NCBI RefSeq assembly: GCF_027980145.1
Contig: NZ_JAMZNK010000002.1
Span: 124,001 to 188,000, forward strand
Length of the DNA stretch: 64,000 nucleotides
DNA from: Flavobacterium azizsancarii
Lineage (GTDB): Bacteria; Bacteroidota; Bacteroidia; Flavobacteriales; Flavobacteriaceae
Direction of reading: 5' to 3'
The position numbers were made by a program, and so were the translations under genes. Shown one piece after another: positions 59,111-64,000 of this stretch. Within the stretch, counting starts at the first letter, position 1, and every line of letters starts with the position of its first letter. Under the pieces are notes generated by a model. It had not been told where the DNA came from. It worked only from the letters and a program-made list of their open reading frames with translations, and made no database searches.

Positions 59111-61033
59111 ATGAAACGTATACAAATAAGAACTTTTATAGCAACAACGATTATGATGTTGTTTTTAGGGTCGTGCAACGAAATTTTAGATGAACAGCCA
59201 AGAAGCATTTACGAGCCCGGATTTTTTAAGACAGAAAAAGGGGTTTACGGAGGATTAACTTCCATGTATGCTCACTTGCGTTATATTTACGGACCTGCTT
59301 ATTATTACAATACATTGGTAACAGGTACAGACGAAGCTACCTACGGACAAAGTGCTGACAATAACTTTAAGGATATGGATTTGTCCGGAGTAGGTTCTGT
59401 CACATCAACAAGCAGTCGTACAGATGGATTATGGACTTCTACATTTCCTAATATTAATACGGCAAGTGGTATTATAGAAAATGCGGCGGCAGTAGGAACG
59501 ATCTCTGAGGGTCTGATTGCGGAAGCAAGGTTTTTTCGCGCTTTTGATTATTTTCTTTTAGTGCAGACTTTTGGCGGTGTGCCTTTAGATTTGGGTGCAG
59601 GAGAGTTAAAATTCAATACAAACCCTGTGAGGACTTCAACTCGTAATACGGTTCCTGAGGTATATACCAAAGGGATATTTCCTGATTTATTAACGGCAAT
59701 AAATGATTTGCCAGCACTGGGTAGAGTAAAGGGGGGAGTGACTAAAACAGTTGCAAGATTGTATTTGTCTAAAGCATATTTAACTTATGCATGGTGGCTT
59801 CAAAATCCTAATAATATCCCAACTTATCCTGCTGCTGACAGAACAGATCCTGATGGACATGATGCGCAGTGGTATTTTCAAAAAGCATATGATATAGCAA
59901 CAGAAGGTATTGACAATCCCGGACCTTTTAATTTACAAAATACATATTATGATGTTAATGTAGGCGTAAATGATCGTAATAGCGAAATACTGTTATATGC
60001 AGATCATACAGAAACAAGTGAATTTTATAACGCGAGCAGTCTTACGTATTCTAATGGTGCCGCACCCGAGAATTTTTCAGGATGGATGATGACTTGGAAT
60101 TACACAAATATCAGAAGTGCAGGTGTCAGTTCTATTCAGCGTGAAGCCTCACAACCATTAGGGCGTCCCTGGGTACGTATGTGTCCAACAATTGGTGTAA
60201 TAACAAACACTTTTGCTGACAAAACAAATGACTCACGCTACGATGGTACTTTTACGACGGTATATCGTGGTAACTGGAATAAAGCAGGAAATACTGCTGC
60301 AACACTTATCAATGCAAATGGTTTACCGGTTAGTCCTGGTGGTGCAATTCTAACTTTCCTGAACACGGATAATCCGGGTGTTGTATATGCAACAGCTACA
60401 GCAAACATTGGCGCAGGATTATTGGCAGGAAGATCAGATTTTGTTATTAACCCAAGTGGAATTAGCAGAATTGTATATCCGGGTCTATGGAAATTAGGCG
60501 TTTATCGCACGGATAACGGAACGGGATTAGGACAGCCCAATGCAGCAAGTACACGCCCTTTTAATATCGCCAAGTTCTCTGAGTTGTATTTTGTTGCAGC
60601 TGAAGCAGCTGTAAAAGGAGCATCACCAAAAGGAGGAAAAAGTGCCAGAGAATTAATTAATGTGATTCGTGCACGTGCCGGAAAATGGAGATGGGATAAT
60701 AACGGAAATACTGCAAAAGTAGCAGACAACAGTACTGCTCTAACAGCGGCTACTCCAGCAATTATTGATCTTAATTATATTTTGGCAGAGCGTTCACGAG
60801 AATATTATGCTGAAGGATACCGTTGGTTTGATTTAGTGCGTACCCAAAAATGGGAAGAATTAGCAGGCTCTTATCAAATTTGCGGAAGTAATTACGGCGA
60901 TCACACTCCTGTAACTGTAACGAGAACAATAGACAAACATCATTATTTGCGCCCTATTCCGCAGGCTCAACTCGACGGAATGGTCATGACGCCTTCAGAG
61001 AAAGCAGCGTATCAGAATCCGGGTTATGAATAA
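59111..61033 (+). CDS. SusD/RagB surface nutrient-binding lipoprotein
   Basis: A 640-residue SusD-family protein. The lipoprotein signal ends LFLGSC (acylated Cys22) and is followed by NEILDEQPRS. The SusD TPR-like core and C-terminal RagB motifs are present (AEARFFRAFDYFLLVQTFGGVPL, ISRIVYPGLWKLG, ELYFVAAEAAVKGA, ILAERSREYYAEGYRWFDLVRT, HHYLRPIPQAQ). It sits on the outside of the outer membrane as the lid of SusC. It is longer than many SusD proteins (about 500-600), mostly in the central loops. Confidence 0.96.
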   Translation: MKRIQIRTFIATTIMMLFLGSCNEILDEQPRSIYEPGFFKTEKGVYGGLTSMYAHLRYIYGPAYYYNTLVTGTDEATYGQSADNNFKDMDLSGVGSVTSTSSRTDGLWTSTFPNINTASGIIENAAAVGTISEGLIAEARFFRAFDYFLLVQTFGGVPLDLGAGELKFNTNPVRTSTRNTVPEVYTKGIFPDLLTAINDLPALGRVKGGVTKTVARLYLSKAYLTYAWWLQNPNNIPTYPAADRTDPDGHDAQWYFQKAYDIATEGIDNPGPFNLQNTYYDVNVGVNDRNSEILLYADHTETSEFYNASSLTYSNGAAPENFSGWMMTWNYTNIRSAGVSSIQREASQPLGRPWVRMCPTIGVITNTFADKTNDSRYDGTFTTVYRGNWNKAGNTAATLINANGLPVSPGGAILTFLNTDNPGVVYATATANIGAGLLAGRSDFVINPSGISRIVYPGLWKLGVYRTDNGTGLGQPNAASTRPFNIAKFSELYFVAAEAAVKGASPKGGKSARELINVIRARAGKWRWDNNGNTAKVADNSTALTAATPAIIDLNYILAERSREYYAEGYRWFDLVRTQKWEELAGSYQICGSNYGDHTPVTVTRTIDKHHYLRPIPQAQLDGMVMTPSEKAAYQNPGYE

Positions 61034-61037
61034 AGAT

Positions 61038-61149
61038 TGTTATTTCGATTCCGAAACTTAGGGAGAGAAATCGTACTGAAAATTCAGCAAAGATTGGTGT
61101 TTTTAGGAATGAAGTTACGATTGCGATTTCTCATTCTTCGAAATGACAA
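61038..61149. repeat. Dispersed hairpin repeat after susD
   Basis: Left arm GTTATTTCGATTCCGAAACT and GAGAGAAATC; right arm GCGATTTCTCATTCTTCGAA and ATGAC. It is a divergent member of the family at 11786, 15967 and 36381. Confidence 0.7.
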
Positions 61150-61233
61150 GATTGCGATGATTTATCGAGAAGGAAATTTTAAATAAAGCATTATTACGGC
61201 ATTTCATATAAGTGGTTATCGTTAGTTTTTGTA

Positions 61234-61272
61234 AAAAGCCGGGAGTTTATTCTTCCGGCTTTTGTTTTTTAT
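61234..61272 (+). terminator. Terminator after SusC/SusD
   Basis: AAAAGCCGG (61234-61242) pairs with CCGGCTTTT (61255-61263), extended by one G-U and one A-T pair, followed by T-rich sequence. Confidence 0.85.
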
Positions 61273-61512
61273 TTGAGGTTTATAATCTGATATATTTTGA
61301 ACAATCAAAAACGACCAGGTTTTCTTAATGAAAAGTTAAGTTTACGTTTTTTGATACTATATTTTTTTTGTCAGAAAATTTTAGAATAAATTTTCTGTTC
61401 TTTGTAGATTAAATTTCACTAAAAAAGTAACAAAGTATAAGTCTTAGCGACCAATTTAAAGTACAATATTATTAGGTAATTTAAGTTAAGACTAATCATC
61501 GTATTTGCGTTT

Positions 61513-62034
61513 ATGGACAACAAGAAGTTTATATTAAGTTTAAAAAAAGGTAATGAGGCTTCCTTCAAAGAAGCTTACCTTAATTACTATGATAAACTGA
61601 TAAGTATTGCCAGACGTTTTGATTTTACCGTTCTTACCCCACAGGATTTTGTTCAGGAAACTTTCTTACGATTATACAATAAAAGAGAATTGCTTAATGA
61701 AGAGGTTTTATTCGACAAACAATTGTTTACGATCTGCAAGAATATCATTCTCAATCACGTTAATAGAGAAAATAAGATAATTCAGCTTGATCCGGAGTTC
61801 GAAAAAATGGAACCCGAAGATACAGAAACAATAATTTTTGAAGAAAGAAGAGAAAAACTGCATAATTTTATTAATCTTCTTCCGGAGCAGCAACAAAAAA
61901 TATTTACTTTACACAAACTGGAAAACCTTAGCTATAAGGAGATTGCAGCAATGACAGATCTTTCTGAAAAGACAATTGCCAATCATATTTATCTTGCCAG
62001 TAAATTTATTCGAAAAAAAATCGAAGAGCATTAG
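61513..62034 (+). CDS. ECF sigma factor (FecI-like)
   Basis: A 173-residue extracytoplasmic-function sigma factor. Region 2 has FDFTVLTPQDFVQETFLRLY (about 38-57). Region 4 has LPEQQQKIFTLHKLENLSYKEIAAMTDLSEKTIANHIYLASKFI (about 123-166). It directs RNA polymerase to target promoters when released by the FecR-type anti-sigma encoded 270 bases downstream. The SusC/SusD operon upstream or the STN receptor downstream could be its target. A terminator separates it from susD. Confidence 0.93.
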   Translation: MDNKKFILSLKKGNEASFKEAYLNYYDKLISIARRFDFTVLTPQDFVQETFLRLYNKRELLNEEVLFDKQLFTICKNIILNHVNRENKIIQLDPEFEKMEPEDTETIIFEERREKLHNFINLLPEQQQKIFTLHKLENLSYKEIAAMTDLSEKTIANHIYLASKFIRKKIEEH

Positions 62035-62080
62035 GAACTTTTGTGTTCTCGTTTGTTATATCTATAAACGGAAACATAAA

Positions 62081-62290
62081 ATGTATATTGAATCTTATAA
62101 AACGGATGTAAAAACAAAGGAAGACGCAAAATTTATTGTCGTGCTTCTGCAGTTTATTATTTCTGATTGCATAATGAATTTTGACAAAGAGAATCACGAT
62201 CTTATTCTAAGAATCGAAACCAACAGGGATATAAAAGAAATGGTTTATGGTGTTTTTAATAAACAGGGATTTTACTGTCAAAAAATATAA
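62081..62290 (+). CDS. Small ferredoxin-like protein between sigma and anti-sigma genes
   Basis: A 69-residue protein starting MYIESYKTDVKTKEDAKFIV. The order strand, helix (KEDAKFIVVLLQFI), strand, strand (NHDLILRIET), helix (DIKEMVYGVFNKQG), strand fits a small ferredoxin-like fold as in HMA domains, but no CxxC metal motif is present. The frame opens upstream at 61976 inside the sigma gene; the ATG at 62081 is 46 bases after its stop and fits the domain. Function unknown; the placement suggests a role in the sigma/FecR circuit. Confidence 0.7.
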   Translation: MYIESYKTDVKTKEDAKFIVVLLQFIISDCIMNFDKENHDLILRIETNRDIKEMVYGVFNKQGFYCQKI

Positions 62291-62302
62291 AGCTTCAAAG
62301 AC

Positions 62303-63142
62303 ATGGATGAAAAAAAAATAGAAGAAGAATTGAAAAAAGTGTGGGACGAAACTCCTGTTTCACATTCTGATAATGAAAAAGAGATTTCCTGGGAACAGTT
62401 TCAGGCAAAGGCATTTGCTTCAGAAAAGAAGAAATCTAAGGCTTGGTTTTATTATGCAGCGGCAGCAGCAGTTTTAATTTTTGTTGGTACCAGAATTTAC
62501 TTTAATAGTAATCCTGCAGAAAAGGCAATTCAATTTGCTTCGAATGTAATTGAAAACCGGACTTCAAAAGTAAAAACTATTTTCTTGCCGGATAGTTCGA
62601 AAGTAGAATTAAGCCCAAATTCTAAAATTGCTTATGCCAATAATTTTGAGATCAATAGAAAAATTGACATGGAGGGTGAGGCTTATTTTAAAGTAAAAAA
62701 AGATAAAAAGCATCCTTTTCAGGTTTTTTGCAATGAAACTACAACTACGGTTTTAGGAACTTCTTTTACTGTATTAGGGCAAGATGGAAAAGGTGTAGTA
62801 GTGCAACTTTTTGAAGGAAGTGTGCAGATGAGTGTAAAAGATCAGGATAAAAAATGGATACTGAAACCGGGTGATAAGTTTACTTATGCAAACTCAATTG
62901 TATCGGTCGTAGAATTTAACAGGTTTACGGATTTTGAGAATGAAAAACTGATGGTTGTGAGTGCTTATATTGAGGCGCATTACGGTTATAAAGTAATTAT
63001 ACCACAAGAATATTACAACCAGCGAATTACAGTAAGAATAAATAAAAAAGAAGATTTAAAAACAATTGTCGAATTAATATCAGAAATGTATAACCTAAAC
63101 TTTGAAATAAATGAAGATTTAAAACAGATTACTTTTCAATAG
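62303..63142 (+). CDS. FecR-family anti-sigma factor
   Basis: A 279-residue inner-membrane regulator. The cytoplasmic N-terminus (about 1-50) binds the sigma factor, one membrane helix lies at about 51-69 (AWFYYAAAAAVLIFVGTRIYF), and the periplasmic FecR domain follows (FLPDSSKVELSPNSKIAYAN, EGEAYFKVKKDKKHPFQV, TTVLGTSFTVLGQD, LFEGSVQM). A C-terminal STN-like part contacts the receptor. It passes a signal from the STN receptor encoded next to the ECF sigma factor. Confidence 0.93.
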   Translation: MDEKKIEEELKKVWDETPVSHSDNEKEISWEQFQAKAFASEKKKSKAWFYYAAAAAVLIFVGTRIYFNSNPAEKAIQFASNVIENRTSKVKTIFLPDSSKVELSPNSKIAYANNFEINRKIDMEGEAYFKVKKDKKHPFQVFCNETTTTVLGTSFTVLGQDGKGVVVQLFEGSVQMSVKDQDKKWILKPGDKFTYANSIVSVVEFNRFTDFENEKLMVVSAYIEAHYGYKVIIPQEYYNQRITVRINKKEDLKTIVELISEMYNLNFEINEDLKQITFQ

Positions 63143-63149
63143 AAAAGAA

Positions 63150-63182
63150 AAGGATGCACTAGCCGCGAAACTAAACATCCTT
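63150..63182 (+). other. Hairpin between the FecR and receptor genes
   Basis: AAGGATG (63150-63156) pairs with CATCCTT (63176-63182), but no T-run follows, so it is a weak terminator at most. It may reduce read-through from fecR to the receptor gene. Confidence 0.4.
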
Positions 63183-63243
63183 CCTTATAGTCAGGGTAGT
63201 ATAAAACTATCCCATTTAATAATATTCAAAAATACAAAATTTC

Positions 63244-64000
63244 ATGAAGCATATAATTTCAGCATGCTTTTTTTTATTCAGTTTGTCTGTGTTCTCCCAG
63301 AACATTACCGTTACGGTAGATCAAACGGTTACATTAAAAGAATTTTTTAAGGAAATTGAGAATCAAACCGACTTTAAATTTGCTTTTACAGATCAGATTA
63401 ATACAGAACAAAAATACTTTACAAAAAAGCACAGCTATAAAAATATCAAAATAGAAAATCTTTTAAACGACTTGAATACAAGTGCATCTATTCAGTTTTC
63501 GATAGTAGGGAATAATATTTTTGTGAAGAAAAAAACGTCTAAATCAACTACAGCTAAAAAAAAAAACAAGCTGACAGGACAGGTTCTTGATGATGGTAAC
63601 GAACCTATTATTGGTGCGAATGTCTATGTCAAAGAAGTAGAAACCGGTGTGATAACGGACAAAAACGGAATGTTTTCTATAGAGCTTGATAACGGAACTT
63701 ATACTGTTGCGGTTAGTTATATAGGGCTTACCAATAAGGAAAGAAAGGTTGAAATAACTGATGATGCAAGAATGAAATTTATAATGGATTCTGACAGTCA
63801 GCAATTAGAGCAGGTGATTATCACGACAAGCAAGGCCGTTGACGTAAAGAATACTCAAATGAGTGTAAACAAGCTTTCGATGGCTGAGATTAAAAGACTG
63901 CCGACTGCTATGGGGGAACCGGATCCCTTAAAATCATTACTAACTTTGCCTGGGGTTACAAGTGCCGGAGAAGCTTCGTCAGGTTTTAATGTACGTGGGG
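63244..64000 (+). CDS. STN-containing TonB-dependent receptor, 3' end outside window
   Basis: At least 252 residues are visible, beginning ATG 63244 and open to the right edge. The signal peptide is MKHIISACFFLFSLSVFSQ. The STN secretin/TonB N-terminal domain follows (about 20-100; VTVDQTVTLKEFFKEIENQT, FKFAFTD), then a carboxypeptidase-regulatory domain (about 112-195; GANVYVKEVETGVITD), then the plug start (LEQVIITTSKAVDV, DPLKSLLTLPGVTSAGEA, GFNVRG). Such receptors both import a ligand and signal to FecR. It should form a FecI-FecR-FecA-like unit with the two preceding regulators. Confidence 0.9.
   Translation, partial: MKHIISACFFLFSLSVFSQNITVTVDQTVTLKEFFKEIENQTDFKFAFTDQINTEQKYFTKKHSYKNIKIENLLNDLNTSASIQFSIVGNNIFVKKKTSKSTTAKKKNKLTGQVLDDGNEPIIGANVYVKEVETGVITDKNGMFSIELDNGTYTVAVSYIGLTNKERKVEITDDARMKFIMDSDSQQLEQVIITTSKAVDVKNTQMSVNKLSMAEIKRLPTAMGEPDPLKSLLTLPGVTSAGEASSGFNVRG

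Noticed and set aside
61976-62080. Long version of the small protein between sigma and FecR genes
   Set aside because: The first 35 codons overlap the sigma gene in another frame; the folded-domain pattern starts at ATG 62081.
1-64000. tRNA or rRNA genes, insertion sequences, prophage
   Set aside because: Reading the gaps showed no transposase or integrase frames and no recognisable tRNA or rRNA segments; the repeats are small and non-coding.

Overview
The window is AT-rich chromosomal DNA from a member of Bacteroidota, most likely Flavobacterium or a close relative. The evidence is a SusC/SusD pair, FecI/FecR-type regulators next to TonB-dependent receptors with STN and carboxypeptidase-regulatory domains, a type III polyketide synthase cluster of a flavobacterial kind, and several candidate promoters of the Flavobacterium type (TTG, 17-23 bases, TAnnTTTG). 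I see no rRNA, tRNA, insertion sequence, prophage or CRISPR array. Intergenic regions are full of small dispersed palindromic repeats.

Layout. 1-4.7 kb: a cupin protein, then metN-metI-metQ behind a 29-residue Cys/Met-rich leader peptide and a classical-looking transcription attenuator, then an exported PPC-domain protein. 4.8-12.6 kb: stress and metabolic genes (azoreductase with a divergent HxlR regulator, zinc alcohol dehydrogenase, FSR-type MFS exporter with a FadR-type GntR regulator sharing the same operator, sugar dehydrogenase lipoprotein, AraC regulator). 12.6-19.7 kb: the ligase-associated DNA repair set (exonuclease, ATP-dependent ligase, DExH helicase, PdeM phosphoesterase) plus an unknown gene. 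19.8-31.8 kb: a 150-bp tandem repeat, a CheY-like regulator, a histidine kinase and a sigma-54 activator, divergent from an ABC ATPase and three tandem MacB-type permeases. A strong dyad that could be the activator's binding site lies between them.

31.9-39.7 kb: a chloramphenicol acetyltransferase-like gene, an SDR/TetR pair with matching operators, GNAT-MarR, a Crp/Fnr regulator, and a five-gene redox operon (YceI, tautomerase, atypical SDR, NTF2-like, nitronate monooxygenase) preceded by a CRP-type TGTGA-N6-TCAC site. 39.8-46.4 kb: PepSY reductase-like protein divergent from a TonB-dependent receptor, META-domain lipoprotein, AraC-SDR. 46.5-52.1 kb: a biosynthetic cluster combining a dedicated acyl carrier system (PPTase, ACP, ketosynthase, dehydratase) with a type III polyketide synthase, methyltransferase and FAD oxidoreductase. 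I infer a methylated alkylresorcinol or alkylquinone-like lipid. 52.3-53.8 kb: a DoxD-DoxA-like membrane protein and a small unknown protein.

54.1-64 kb: class 3 lipase, SusC-SusD with a good promoter match, then an ECF sigma factor, a small unknown protein, a FecR anti-sigma factor and an STN-containing TonB-dependent receptor cut by the window's right edge. The last four probably form a surface-signalling unit.

The most noteworthy items are the leader-peptide attenuator, the carrier-protein/type III PKS cluster, the dyad between the two-component system and the ABC operon, and the small protein between the sigma and anti-sigma genes.
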